Shown here in pieces: positions 21,836-34,304 of a DNA stretch of 64,000 nucleotides (positions are counted from its first letter, which is position 1; each line of letters starts with the position of its first letter). This DNA comes from Cerioporus squamosus. Taxonomy: Eukaryota > Basidiomycota > Agaricomycetes > Polyporales > Polyporaceae. The stretch is from NCBI GenBank assembly GCA_022592435.1, contig JABYQS010000017.1, positions 310,001 to 374,000 on the forward strand, read 5' to 3'. A program made the translations under genes and the position numbers. The notes under the pieces were generated by a model. That model was not told the DNA's origin and did not search any database. It worked only from the letters and a program-made list of their open reading frames with translations.

Positions 21836-22230
21836 CAGCCCCAGACTAGAGACGATGAAGGATATGTAAGTAAGTAGTCGCGCAGCTCGTGCTGGTCGTA
21901 CGGGAACAAGACTTGGAGTTGACGTTGAAAACCGTATGCGCGTGTTTTCGAATCCGTTTGCGTCGGGGGATTTTATCCGGAGTTATCCCGGCGGGGACCA
22001 TACTCTCCTACATACTAGTACTTAGTAACGTAACATAGTCACCACCGCCGACTCTACATCCATCTGCCACCTTCTGCCACAACCTACTACGCACGCTGAA
22101 CATGCTAGATTTCATGAAGGAAGACGACATACTACGATACGAGCAGTCTATCCCCGCCCTCCTCAAGTACCATCCCCTCGACCTTGCAGAAGTTACCGCG
22201 CTCTCGCAGCAAGCCATTCCTCGTTGCGAG
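21836..22230. other. Intergenic, downstream of the methyltransferase
   Basis: There is no convincing gene. A short plus-strand frame (22102 onward, MLDFMKEDDILRYEQ) opposes the 3' end of the methyltransferase gene and probably lies in its 3' untranslated region. Confidence 0.4.
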
Positions 22231-23237
22231 TCACACCTGCTTGTCGCGATCTGTAAGAGAAACGTACTGTGCGAACACATAAGCAACACATCCAGAGGGA
22301 ATTCGGAAGCACGGGTGCAATTACCATCACGTCCAGCAGCGGGGTCTCGGTAATGTGTCCACTCTCGTCCTTGTCGACCTGGAAGATCTGCTGCACATGT
22401 GTGCCAACAGGGATGAACATACGCCCAGGACGGGCAAGTTGCTCGACCAGCGCAGCAGGCATGGTCGGCGCGGCGGCACCAACGTGAATCGCGTCGAAGG
22501 GTCCGTCTTCTGGCGAGCCTGTCATCATAGCAGGTGAGTCGTACTCTTCCCTTCAGTTTCCTTTGGAAAGCAAGCCACCCCGTACCTTTCCTACCATCCC
22601 CTGCGATCATCTTGATCTTGCCCTCGTCGATCGCCGGACCGAGCTTGTCCTTCCGCAGGTTCTCGATAGACCATTCAACGAGCTCCGGGATGTGCTCGAT
22701 CCCGACTACCTTCCCCTCTGCACTCTTCGGGTTCGCGGGGTCTTGGATGAGGTGGTAGAACACAGCAGCGAGGTAGCCCGAGCCGGATCCCACGTCGAGA
22801 ACGCGGGCACCAGGTTTCAGGAAGGGCAAGAGGTCCTCGGCTGCGTGTGCATGCTGGGTTGTTCGCCCGCGCCGCGGTCAGTGTATTCACTGGAGTGAAT
22901 CATGCTCAAGGCAAGGCGTACCATGTGCGGGGCAGAGATCGTGGCGCCATGCCCGATTGGTCTGCAATGCTTCGTCAGTGCACCTTCTGTCGAAAGTCCC
23001 CTGAACGAAACGAACGCACTGTGGTGAATCCTCGTATGCCGTACGAGGATGATGCACGTAGTGCGAACGGTTCACTTTGCTCATGGCCTACCCGTATGCT
23101 CAGTTGTTAGTACCGATCCACGAATGCGTCTTGCCATTACTACCCACCGCAATCACTCTGTCGGATGTGATGATGCCCGCTTTTGCCATGTTCTGAATAA
23201 GTTCGACGTTAGTTGAGCCTGTGCACCTCCAAGCCAT
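22231..23237 (-). CDS. PCMT1: Protein-L-isoaspartate O-methyltransferase, 231 aa
   Basis: Six exons splice cleanly from ATG 23237 to TGA 22231-22233; exon 1 is 23148-23237. The start MAWRCTGSTNVELIQNM matches the universal PCMT opening, and VNRSHYVHHPRTAYEDSPQ and IGHGATISAPHMHA match the next conserved blocks. The SAM-binding motif is VLDVGSGSGYL, then VVGIEHIPELV, GDGRKG, FDAIHVGAAAP and MFIPVG. A last intron separates LLDVM from YVSLTDRDKQV. Reaction: methylates isoaspartyl residues in damaged proteins using S-adenosylmethionine, starting their repair; cytosolic. Length equals that of animal and plant enzymes. It shares a 364-bp divergent upstream region with the six-hairpin gene. Confidence 0.93.
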
Positions 23238-23601
23238 GATGATTGTGTCGAGTGGTAGTCAAGTCACAAGTACTGTTGTCTGCTCAGCGTTCGAGCGAGT
23301 TCAGGAGATGAACGCTGTGGGGACATGTGGCATGGCCAGCCACAGCGATCTGTAAGGTTCGTTAACCGCAACGTCATCGTGCGGTCACATTACTCCTCCA
23401 TTCCTTACTCGTCCTGATGTTTCCTCTCTACACTCGTGATAGCAGCTTCGGGTGTGCTGAGAGATACTGCAGCAGCTTTACCAACATCATCCATTTTCAA
23501 GAACGCAAGGTTGCAGCTTAACAAGAGTAACCATCAGGTACCGTATACTTCGTCTTATAAGATGCCAGTAGGCTAACAGCCCTTCCTGCGAGTCTATTCA
23601 G

Positions 23602-24826
23602 ATGACAGAACAGTTTCTCAACAAATGCCTGAGGGCGATGAAGGCAGTCTATGGCCCTTTCGACATAGTCTCGCCCACCGAGGCGTCCAGCTGGACTCCG
23701 CCTCCCATGGCCGAGGGTCACCGCGGCCGGTACCTCTGGACCGACGCCTTCGGTGTGCTCAACTTCCTCACACTTGGCACGGCCACGTCCGAAACGCGCT
23801 ATACAACACTCGCAGCACGGCTCGTCGAGACCGTGCACAACACCCTCGGACGCACACGCGACCTGACACAGCGTCTCCCCGGGGCGTCCGACGCCCACCC
23901 GCTCGCCGGCGGGCTGCGGATCGGGAAGGAGGACGAGGAAGACGACCCGGGCGGCGATGGCGACGGACAGTACCACCACTACCTCACGCTGTGGATGTTC
24001 GCGCTGAACCGGATGGCGCGCGCCACAGGCGAGCGGCGTTACAACGACCTCGCCGTCGAGCTCGCGAAGGCGATCCACCCGCGCTTCGTGCGGGACAGGG
24101 ACTCGGCGAGGCCGAGGATGTACTGGAAGATGAGCATCGACTTGAGGCGGCCGCTGGTGCTCTCGGAGGGGAACCTCGACCCGATCGACGGATATGTCGT
24201 GTTCAGCCTCCTGCAGGAGTCGAGCGACGACAAGACAGTGCTTGCGCAGGAAATCGACGATTATAGGCGCATCCTGGAGACCAAGTGGAGGCGGTACACC
24301 TCGGAGGATCCGCTCGACTTGGGCATGACGCTGTGGACTGCACACTGGTTCGCGGGCAAGGAGGAATGGGCGACGGAGCTCATGAGGAGGGCGGCTGAGT
24401 GTCTCCGTGAGTACTGTTGTGTCCCTGTCTATCTGATATTCCGAACAACTTTGGTCAGGTGCGCTGCACGACGAAGAGAAATATTTCGAGGCACCCACTC
24501 GCTTCCGGCTCGCCTTCCGGGAATACGGAACCTGCCTCGGCGTCCACTGCCTTCTTTCCCAAGTATCCGCAGATGTGTCATCTGGTAAAGAAGGGACGTA
24601 TTGGAAGTCGTTCCTCAACGAGGTACACGGAACATGGCAACCGAGCGTGGAAGGAGATCCGCCACTAGTTCCACGCAAGCTGCAGCCTATCACACTGGTC
24701 ATGTACGCGGCTGCCTTGTATCCTGGAGGTAAGCGAGTTGCCCATGCGTTATTCCGGTAGGCACTCATGTGAGAGTCGGTTCTGCTCGCAGCATTCCGGA
24801 GGGGGTTCTTCGGCGGCGACATGTAG
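23602..24826 (+). CDS. Six-hairpin glycosidase-like protein, 369 aa
   Basis: Three exons (23602-24406, 24459-24728, 24792-24826) keep frame and end GFFGGDM-stop. The protein resembles the alpha/alpha-toroid (six-hairpin glycosidase-like) proteins of fungi and bacteria, with repeating helical hairpins: GRYLWTDAFGVLNFLTL, LAARLVETVHNTLG, YHHYLTLWMFALNRMA, DLGMTLWTAHWF, then MYAAALYPG. Catalytic residues are not identifiable by eye, so enzyme activity and substrate are unknown. The absence of a signal peptide suggests a cytosolic protein. The very GC-rich first exon gives a long spurious frame on the minus strand. I chose the first ATG that keeps the toroid start. Confidence 0.7.
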
Positions 24827-24990
24827 GTAACCACGAGTGCAAGTTCCTGATTACAAACGATTGCGTCTGTATGGTATTAAACATCGCTTGTGAGACTGGT
24901 CTCCTATCCTACAACAAGTATCTGTCCATGTCAGTGTGGCCTCTACGGACAAGCACGATATGCGGCACTCACTATCCAGCTCTGCGGCAC

Positions 24991-27119
24991 TCATTTAGAG
25001 CTCTCGAAGCCGGTTGCGGCTTTCCTCAGCGTATTCAACTCTCCTTCTATGCGACTCAATACAGCAGCTTGCGGGAGTTCCGTCTTCACCGGTTGCGTCT
25101 CCGTTAGCGAGGACGAAGACGAATATGCGGCGAGCGCCATATCCCAAGCATATGCCAGCGCATCGACGAGTCCCATGGATACTAGCCCGGGCTCCCCGAG
25201 CGCGTCTTCACGGGACACCCTCGCCAGCGTTGTCAGCGGGAGGATCGCATACCTCTCCACCCAGTAGGAAAAGAAGTGCAGGAAGGGCGCCGACTGCCTC
25301 CACTCCTCCGGCATCGTCGCCTCCAGACACTCCCACCGCTGTGCACGCAGGAAGTGTTCGAAGTTCTTGAGGATGTCTCGTCCGTGCGCTCGGATTGTGC
25401 GGATCTGCGAGGGGTCCGCGGGAAGGGGTTTGCGCGCGGAAACCGCAAAGGTCTGGAGGATGCAGCGGATGGAGATTTGGATGGCTTGGAGGTAGGTGTA
25501 CAGGGAGGCGTCTGGATCCGTCCCGACGTCTCGATGACGTTGGAGTTGATACTCTGTCATAATCATAACTACCGTTCAAGGATGGTATGGTGAGTCTACG
25601 GCGCACAGAACAGACGACATTTCCTACGTACCGTTGCGGACACTGCTGTAGGAGCAAGGCCAGTTCATGCCCATATGGTACCGAACCTTGCTGAACGCGA
25701 GTGTCCCTGCGACCGAAGGATCCATGGCGAGTAGAGCGAAGGTCGTCAAGAGCTGGTCAATGCTCGTCGCGTTGACCGTCATCACGGGGCTATGGCGGTC
25801 GACTATCGCTTTGACCGTCCGCCCCCATTCCTCGTCCCGTGCACCCAGGGGCACTGTCAGCATGTGTCGCAATGCGGACATGAGGAGTCCGGTGAGGTTC
25901 TTGAGAGTCTGGTACGACGTCAGGCCTTCGACTCGACGCCGCTCATACAGGTCCCAGATGTCCTCGAGGTACCGTGCGACTTCCTTTGGCGAGAGGTCGG
26001 AGAAGAAGGCCTGAATGTCGTCCAGATGCTTAGACGAGAATGTCGTCGTGCACGCCATGACTGCGGTGCGCCTGTCAAGGGTACCCGACGACCGGTTCCC
26101 GATGATTGCCGACTGCTCTTGACCCCGCCATGCCGGCATCTCCTTTATCTTGTTGCATCGCCGAACAATGCTCTTCTTGAATGCGCGGAAGGGGTTGAGG
26201 TCAGATTGTTCATTCCAGAAGATAGGTGGTTCCATCCGGGCCCAGAGCCATGAAGCGCGAATGAGGAAGGCCCGTGTCGCGTTGTGGATAGGTCGCACGA
26301 CTGAGTAGATCATCAGGGCTTGTGGGGACAGGTAGCAGCAGTCCCAGTCGAACGACGGCATCACGGTGACAGTGAACTGAAAGATGAAGAGAACACCGAC
26401 GAGGGATGACGTGATAGCGCCGACGGTACCATGCAACGTCCACAGGAGAATGACTAGACCAGCGAGAAACAGGATGAGGGCAAGCTGCAGGACAATCGGG
26501 ATGATGACGACGATGGTGCCAATCCGCCATCGAATGATACCGTCGAGACGGTACTGCCTTCGCCGCGCACACTCGCGTGATTCACCAGAGACGCCGACGG
26601 ACAACTCGTGCAGCCATTGCTTGACCATGAGCGCGATGGATGCGGATGCGAGGCTGCAAACTAGACTGGAGAACCAGAGCGTGTTGATCCAAACGGCGGA
26701 AGGAGAGGCGCGGAAGGAAGGCGTGAGGTCCTGTAGTGGTCTGGAGTGCTGTGTAGAGTTCACGAAGGAGTTGCTGACGGAGAAGCTATCGAGCTGCGCA
26801 GATATTCGTTGCAGCACAGCGACGGTCGAGTCTGTGGGTGCAGGCTGCAGAGACTGGTACGACTGCACGTTGAACGCTGTCAGGACTGCTGAGAACAAGC
26901 CCGCCTAGAGGAAAAAAGAGCATGAGCCGTCGTGAGGATAATCCCGAAGGTTTATGAAGTCCAAGCGGAATCACACACATATACGAGGAGCGTGTCCATC
27001 TCCTTGCTCCATCTGGCAATCAACTCATCGTGGTACGTCTTCACTGCGCCGGCAGCATCCGTCCAGGCCTTGGCTCGCTGTTCTTCATCGTGTTCCTCGC
27101 GAAGTTCTTCGTGCAGTTC
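24991..27119 (-). CDS. DUF6535 membrane protein, copy B (N-terminal exons not found)
   Basis: Three exons are clear: 26979-27119 (exactly 141 nt; charged helix ending ARWSKEMDTLLVY), 25632-26904 (1273 nt) and 24991-25553. The middle exon has AGLFSAVLTAFNVQSYQ, the hydrophobic WINTLWFSSLVCSLASASI and IVVIIPIVLQLALILFLAGL, and MPAWRGQEQ. The last exon lacks the LSPSQ and WLRDLEW motifs of the other copies and has its own sequence (DVGTDPDASLYTYLQAIQ, LRAQRWECLEATMPEEW), so its C-terminal domain is the most diverged. The motif before the last intron is also changed (PCSYSSVRN instead of the usual DTLCHG). I find no ATG exon or W-x-FP exon in the 300 bp upstream; the gene may start further away or have lost its start. 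At least 658 residues. Function unknown. Confidence 0.75.
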
Positions 27120-28412
27120 CTAAACAAAGCTGGGTCAGTCGGGCTCTCCTGGCCAGCTTATGCAATATGCCCGTTGCACCTTCGGTTCCGGGAGCCTCCA
27201 TTCATCCTCACCCAACCCTGGAGGATCACCGTACACAGTCCACTGCAAATTCAATTAGAACATCGAAAGCGTACCACGTAGCATCTAGTGACACACCGAT
27301 TGGTCTGTGTTGTTGCGAGTTGGTTGCTCTTGCGACGGGGTGATCTCCGCACTTTTGACGACCGGCCCGGGCGCAGGAACGTTCACGTTTTCAGTCCACT
27401 GAGAACTTCAACAGCGGGAACGTCAGCCGCAATGCCTTCAGTAGCCGAGCACTGAGAGGCCGAAGTACTAACCGCAACGGAGAGAACATCTTCAGAGGAT
27501 GAGCGGGGAAAACAAGCTGAGTATATATATATACAATGATAGACGCTTCAAGCGTGCGCATGGTCGACATCAGCCGGCCTCACACATGTAGCACCCCAGG
27601 AATTGCCCCAAACCGCACCGTGCGGTAGGCGGCATACAGTGGTGCGTACGGTTTATGTACCTGCAGCACGATTATAAGCCGACTATAAAGCCTAAGTAGT
27701 AACGGGCATGGCACAAGCCTCGGACCCGAGATCTCATTTCGGCAGAACCCGAGCGCATCGCCGCGGGCGCGAGCAGCCCACTGCAGGCGGCGAACTTCAA
27801 CGAGAACTCATTCAGCAACCTCCTGCAAGGACTGAATTCAACAACAGACCCCTGCTGCGTAGAGGCGACAGTATGGCATCCGCTCGATATCGCTAGCTCG
27901 GAGGCACACAAACCAGTGGATAACAGCATAACCCAGCCTGTACGTCTTATGTATCTTCGACTCCCGACATGATCTCCTTGAAGATCGCTTGCTCCCCAGG
28001 TCGAGAAAGATGCATCGGAGACACAAGCTGGCGATACTGCTTGGAGATTTCCTTCAACTGAGGTGAGTACTGCAGACACGAACAAGGTTCCCGCATCGTT
28101 TCGGCGTCGTCTTCGTGATTACGAATCGGACGAGTCATATGAGTCTCATTTGCAGGAAGATGACAGACACCGGGGCAGAGAATCACTTTTTTACAAGGGT
28201 ATAGGTCACGCTTCGTTGACTACCCCGAATGTTGAACCCATTTCAACGTAAGACGTTCGAGCGATTGGTAGAGATGTCTACCGCAAGCCCGCTAAACGTC
28301 GAGTGGAGCGTACCTCATAGTGACTGCGGATGTGGATACGTATTGGGACCAGTTTGACTATGAAGGTTATGAAGCCGCACGATTTTTCCTGCGTTCTGAC
28401 GATCACCCGTAG
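27120..28412. other. Spacer between DUF6535 copies B and C
   Basis: It contains a short TA microsatellite (about 27521-27534) and no recognisable gene. It should hold the missing leader exons of copy B (minus) and copy C (plus). A candidate ATWYAF segment on the minus strand near 27280 vaguely resembles the second exon of other copies but has no matching splice site, so I do not call it. Confidence 0.4.
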
Positions 28413-30872
28413 GATATACGCGAAGAGCTCTCTAAAGAGTTCACCAGAGAACAGAAGGAGAAAGTCTTGACGGAGACCGCAGAAAATTGTCAAAATATAC
28501 TATGGTCAGCTCGTGGGGCGGTGGAAGGAAGAGATAGATACCCTTCTCGTCTATGTGAGTATAGTTTTCGAGCATATCGTTGATCATGCTACTGTTGTAC
28601 TCATGTTCTCCTAGGCCGGCCTTTCGTCCGCCGTCCTGACTGCGTTCGTCGTGCAGTCATATCAGCTCCTTCAACCCGACCCCGCGGATATGACCCTCGC
28701 AGCGCTCAAGCAGATCTCCTCACAGCTGAATAGCTTCACCGTCACGCCTCCGTTTGTGAACGCCACCGATCATGCCAGCCAACATGATCTTGCCGCGGCA
28801 CCATTTCGCGCACCCCAGTACGCGGTATGGCTCAACGTGCTATGGTTCTCCAGCCTCGTCTTCAGCCTCGCATCAGCGACGGTGGCTCTCTTCGTCAAGC
28901 AGTGGCTCTATGAAGCGACCGTTGGTGATGCATTCCGCGAGAGTGCACGCCTCCGACAGTACCGGTTGAACGGGCTGCTCAAGTGGCGCGTCGGAAGGAT
29001 CGTCGTTGGCCTCCCGATCATGCTGCAACTCGCCTCTGTCCTGTTCCTCGTCGGCATGTTGATCCTTCTCTGGGAATTACACAGCACCGTCGCCGCAATT
29101 ACCTCCGCTCTAGCTTCTCTCTTTTTCACATTCTTCCTTGCCGTGACTGTTATGCCAGTCTGGAGGACAGATTGTCCATACCGCTCTCCACATCCCTCGC
29201 TATCTATGCTCTCCTCAGAACCACGCGCAACACAACCATGCGGATCCTGTGGCGCGTATGCCAAGTAATCTATAACGTCTACGCCACCGTGGTCTGCGGC
29301 GTCCCACAACTCGTCCCTCTTCATGGATTCGCATACGGGCGTGGTCATCTGGACATGCCGACCTGGCTTGGTCGGGACCAGAACGCTATCAACGAACAAA
29401 TCGGTACCCTTGATCGCACCATGGTCACCACGGCATACGCCGCGACAACCGACACGAAGTTTCTGTCCTATATGCCCATGATATTCCCCGACCTCCCAAT
29501 CGAAGAGATCGTCAAATGCTTCAAGGACCTCTCCGACTTTCAAGACGCAGAATTCGGTCAGGGAGGATTGGATTGGGGCATGGTCAAGGATCCAGCAGGC
29601 CTGCCGATGATGGTAATGTATGCTCTCCGACATATGCTCACACGGACCGACAAGGGCACCCACCAATGGGAATGGGATTGTTACGAGATAGCTCGACACT
29701 TCTACACACCGGTTGTGATCACGCAACCGTACGCGGAGATTACATGCAGAACATTGTGCCAGCTTGCAGTGGAAGACCCTTCATACGACCTCTTCTCGGC
29801 CCAACTGTATAATTTCTTGATCAAAGCCTTCGGTGGCCGGGCCCATCACACGTATGACACTCTTTGCCATGGTTCGTCAGCTTAGATTTGTATCACAGGC
29901 TATCGCCGCTGATGTTCGTCACTTTCAGTCAGAGCTATGGTGGAACAAGCTCTGACGTCGTGGAACCCGTCTGACGGGTGGCCAGGATACATGCAGTACA
30001 TGAAGGCAGTCCACTGTCTCTTGCATTACATCGACGAAACGGCCTCCGGACGCTCAGAGCTCTCTCCATCCCAGGAGCAGGTGTTACTCACCTGGGGGCG
30101 AGAAGCCCTCTTTCGGCTACGTCAATGGTTGCGCGACCTGGAGTGGTACGGACTCCATGCTAAGTGCATCAGGAGCAAAACCTCGCTGGCAGACTCTGTC
30201 TACGCCGCCACTTTCCCGCATTGCGCGTCCCATTACTTCGTGAAGGGCGTCGTAGACCCCCTCATTGCGTTGCGCTCGACAGCTTACGGCCGCGAGCTGG
30301 TCTCCCAAGAGTTGGCCTCCGCTGTTGAGTCTGCGTGGATGTCGGCGCGGGTGGCTTATCCGAACGCCATAGACCACAGTGAGGGTGCAACACTATACAT
30401 TTGGTGCTCGGGGCTGGACAAGATTGACGATGGCGAGTTGCCATGCAGTAAATCCGGCACTACGTCTCCATCTGCCTGTAGCCGCTTGTCGTCATATCAC
30501 CTACCATCGCTAGACTCATGCTGCGTAACTCCATATCCCGGTCGAAATCCCATACGAGACTGGTGCTACACTTTCTTCGCTTCAGTTTCATTCTCCCGTA
30601 CAGGCCATTACTCCGCAATACGCTTCGACTCCTCCACCAACTGTCGTAAATGTGTAACCCCGGATCATCTGTGTAGACTTCTCGTACTGCCGATGCACCA
30701 CGTTCCTGAATATATCGTGATGTTCACCTCCGCACAGTCCTGGTCTTCCTCTCTGCGTGACCAGCTCGAGTCTGTGAGTTGCTGGCACCTCTGGCAAGAA
30801 CTGCATCCGGATGTGCCTTCCCGGCTCTGGACATCATACCCGTCGCGCAGCATGTCGACAGCATCTTTTTGA
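28413..30872 (+). pseudogene. DUF6535 membrane protein, copy C (two frameshifts, altered end)
   Basis: The exon plan matches the other copies: 28413-28554, 28615-29871, then from 29929. The first is 142 nt instead of the invariant 141, and the frame breaks near 28486 (EKVLTETAEN, then the helix continues one frame over). The second is 1257 nt against 1258 in its close relative copy E, with a one-base loss near 29190 (DCPYRSP continues one frame over as STSLAIYALLRTTRNTTMR). The last exon follows the family (SELSPSQEQVLLTWGREAL, WLRDLEWYGLH) to IWCSGLDKID. The usual ARLTELRE ending is then replaced by unrelated sequence running to a stop at 30872. No leader exon is visible. I regard it as a recently disabled paralogue of copy E; assembly errors at both frameshifts would be the alternative. 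Confidence 0.82.
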
Positions 30873-31021
30873 TATGTCCGCGGAATTGTACGACGACCAC
30901 GAAGTCATGCATACGGATCATACGGACAAGGGAGGAAAGGCAAGTGCAGATATCGCTCTGACCTCCAGTGCCCGATGATACAAGTGAAACAACCACACTA
31001 TCTCAACTTATCCTCGATCCT

Positions 31022-33472
31022 TCAGCTGGGGCCTCCTCTGCGCGCCATCTTCTTGTCGTGCCCTCTCTTCCTGTCATGATTCGCCCGCCGCGCCTTGTTC
31101 TTGTCCTTCCACGCCCGGTCCCGCGCCGTGTCTCCACCACCACCTCCACCACCGTCATGAGGTCCGCCTCCTCGACCTCCGCCTCCTCGACCGCGTCCCC
31201 GGCCCCGACCGCGGCCACGGCCTCCCCCACCCCCGCCTCCTCCACGGGAGCCCGATTGGCTTCCTTCCGCAACAGGTGCATTGAGAGGCTTGTTTCCTGT
31301 GAACTCGTGCTTCGCGAGCATCTTCTCTTTCTTCTTTGGCTACTCGAGCATGTCGCATCAGCATTTAGGGACTGCCTACATATCAGAGAACGGAAAGACG
31401 AAACGTACATCGCGTTCCAGCATGATCCGCCATCCCTCGATCTGCTCGTCCGTGTAGCCTGTCTGCGCCTTGAGGTCCGCCCGAGTCTTGCTCCTCCGCG
31501 TCTGTCCATCCCGGTCGAACAGCTTCGGATCCTGCATGTACGCGAGCTCGAGGACAGCCTCGGGATTCCGGGGAGTCTGCGCGTGCCAAAACACATCAGT
31601 ATCGCTCCTGCAAGTAAAGAGCAGAGTTCTCACCCCCACCGCGCCCGTACCCGTTCCATCATCCTCTCCTTCGGACCCTTCTTCATCTTCGTCGCTGTCG
31701 TGCCCGTCGCGGACCACGACACGGTCCTCGTTATCCAGCTCGTCCTCGAACGCGAGGGCTTTGCCCTTCCCCTTCCCAGTTGCGGGGTCTTCTTCCTCAT
31801 CCTCGGAATCGGAGATTTCCTCGGCGCGTCTGAGGATATCGGCCTTCATCTGCTCAATGAACGAGCGGTCCTCCAAGACCTCCTTAGCATCGCCGCTGGA
31901 ACCGCCCGGTTCATCAGTACTCAAGTCGATGCGATTGAAACTCTACGCACCTCTTTTTGCCAATCCGGACCTGGTTCAGATCCATCTTCTCTTCGTCCCA
32001 GATGTTCCGTCGCTCCTTCGTGTATGCGAACTCTTCAACCTTCGGAGCGGGAGGTGCCACGACCGAAGGAGCAGCCTGGGCAGCCACCGCCGCCTGCACG
32101 TCGGTGGGTGATGGCGCAGTACCTTCAAGGAGGGCTGCGATGAGCCGCTCCGCGTCACGACGGTAAGGATAGTCTTTATGCGACAGAAGGTACCGGACAT
32201 AGCCCGGATCCTGGTCCGGGAGCAGCTCCAGCACTTGCGCAACGGCCATGTCGAGTTGTTCGTCTGGGACAGCGTTGTCTGCGGAGCCGAGTCGTTGCCC
32301 GGTGTCTTTGCCCTTGCCCTTGACATCAGCCTTAGGAGCTGGTCCACGTCCGAGGTTGTCGATGCCTGGTGGGACGCCAGAGGAGCGCAGGATAAGCTTG
32401 AGTGCTCCTGGCTCGCGAGATCCAGACGCGACGTCTTCAGACATCGCACGAAGCGACGACTCAATGAGGTCAGTCCGCGCGTCCTCAGTGCGACGCAGGA
32501 CGTCGGCAAGCGTCTGGGAGAAGTCGTACGCGTGTTGGTAGTCCGCGAGTAGCGGACGGTTAAGGAAGGGGGTGGGGGACAAGCCATCCCCTCCAGCCTC
32601 GGCGGGCAACTCCAGAAGATCGAAGATGACCTCGAAGGCGGGCTCTGCCTGTGCGGCAAGATTGGGTCCCGCTGAGGCAACGGAGGCGACGTCGTCCAAG
32701 AGCGTGCGTACGAGGATGTGGAAGGTGTCGAGCAGTGCGACTTTCGTCTCGAGGAACAGGCGCTCCCACTCGTCTACCTCGCGCTCAGCCGTAAGGGATG
32801 CAGAGAGGTTGCGCAAGCCGCCGTACGTCTGCGCGAGCGACGCAAGTCCAGAGTGATACACGGTTGCAAGGGCGCGCGTGAATGTCTTGTCCCGCGCGAA
32901 GATACGCAACACGTCTGGCGGTGCTGGTCGAAGGAACGAGAGGATGATGCAGGCCGTCTTGCGCAGACCATACAAACCCTGAGCACTCGAGCCCAGGAGA
33001 CTAGTGAAGGCAGGGAAGAGCGTTTTGCCGCACTTCTTCTCGCAAAGTCGAGGCCTTGGGTAGATTGAACGAAGGCTGCGGAGAAGAGTGCACGGAGGCG
33101 AGAGGCAGACACACCAGCGTATGCGACGCTGAGATCCACCAATGTCTGGAGATCCAGAGTACCCAGCGGCGCGAGTCGCTCTGCCAACAGGAATACGGCA
33201 TGACGGATCTTTCGTTCGGCCTGTGACAGATCTCTCGAGGGGACGTCCGCTCCCCAGACAAGGGCTTGCAAAGCCTGCTGTGCGGCGTCCTTCACGTACG
33301 TCGATACGAACGTGAGGGTCGCTGGGGTTGATATCTGGGAGTCGGCAAGAGAGAGGACCTGGGATAGTGCAGATGATATCGTCTGCACCAGGGTCGCGGA
33401 CTGAGATGGAGGGAGAGTTGCCCGTGCACGGGTGGAGGGAAAGGGAGGGAGTGGTGCGATAGTTACAGCCAT
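31022..33472 (-). CDS. CUE3: ASCC2/Cue3 homologue, CUE-domain protein of the ribosome quality-control trigger complex
   Basis: ATG at 33472 (MAVTIAPLPPFPSTRARAT), stop 31022-31024. Exons: 33472 to about 33010, a long exon to 31951, 31919-31634, 31576-31409 and 31339-31022. The N-terminal half is the helical ASCC2 region (QGLYGLRKTACIILSFL, DDVASVASAGPNLAAQ). A CUE domain follows (DEQLDMAVAQVLELLPDQDP, VRYLLSHKDYPYRRD), then an acidic stretch. The end is a glycine/arginine-rich tail closing with NKARRANHDRKRGHDKKMA, characteristic of Cue3/ASCC2. Known role: binds ubiquitinated ribosomes through CUE and helps split collided ribosomes with Slh1 and Rqt4. The junction near 33010-33060 is unresolved: the upstream frame (AFVQSTQGLDFARR) and downstream frame (TLFPAFTSLLGSSAQ) differ, needing a very short intron (about 32-38 nt) or a frameshift. 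Confidence 0.88.
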
Positions 33473-34304
33473 GGTGCACTACAGCCCTGTTCCTGGAGAG
33501 CAACACGACCATGGTCAGCATGAGACGCACTGAACAATCTGGGTGCAGAAGGACAAGAGGATGTCAGGTGTCCATTCAACGGCAAATTGGAACGGTATCC
33601 CTCCCTCATGTCCGACAGAGTATCCACAGATCCTAGAATCACCGCAAGCCACCGCAAGCAGCCAAACCGAAGACGAATTGTTCTTACGAACCTTTGACCA
33701 ATATCCGTTCTTCCCCTGGGCTCACAGATCCGTTTGGTGATGGCTCCGTCTGGAAGTCTGTCCGATGATAAGCTTGTGGAGACCTCAGGCTAAGGTGAGT
33801 ATACTTTGTCGAAGGTCTAGAGACTCGAGAGATCCAGTTGAGACTCGGAGGGAGATACAAATCAATGTCAAGAGGCTCTCAGATGCGAGCGATGACATAG
33901 GCGCCTATGAACCCTCGACTGCCGCTTGTCCGCATGTTGGCTATTCCACTGGCAGAACGCAAGTACTCAAGATCAACTCACGGCTCACTTGCATTCGTCA
34001 AAACTGCGACGAACTTCTGACACAAAGGATCACAAGCACACATTCATGAGATGCACTGGTACCACATCCGAATCAGCGAGTCGATTACATTACGGCCTAC
34101 GAGAACAATGACTACGCATGATTACTGAGCGAGGTCATCAGCCGACAATCGAGGGAGGAGACATACGCATGAGGAGCTAAGCTAGTATATAGTACACGGA
34201 GCAGAGGTGACAGAAGCGGGGGACGCATCGAGTCCGTGGGTTGCGAGGACAAATCTTCCCAGACATGGGGACCAGAAAACAAGACAGACAGGACACCTCT
34301 ACCT
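33473..34304. other. Intergenic between ASCC2-like and Yra1 genes
   Basis: No family is recognised. A plus-strand frame at 33543-33740 (ending QYPFFPWAHRSVW) looks somewhat protein-like but has no supporting downstream exon. The region must contain the promoter of the ASCC2-like gene and the terminator of Yra1. Confidence 0.4.

Noticed and set aside
23518..24834. 438-codon minus-strand frame opposite the six-hairpin gene
   Set aside because: Lacks any family resemblance and mirrors the GC-rich first exon of the plus-strand gene, which splices coherently.
30968..32143. Long plus-strand frame (391 codons) opposite the ASCC2-like gene
   Set aside because: It is the antisense of conserved ASCC2/Cue3 coding exons; Ser/Pro-rich content reflects the GC-rich opposite strand.
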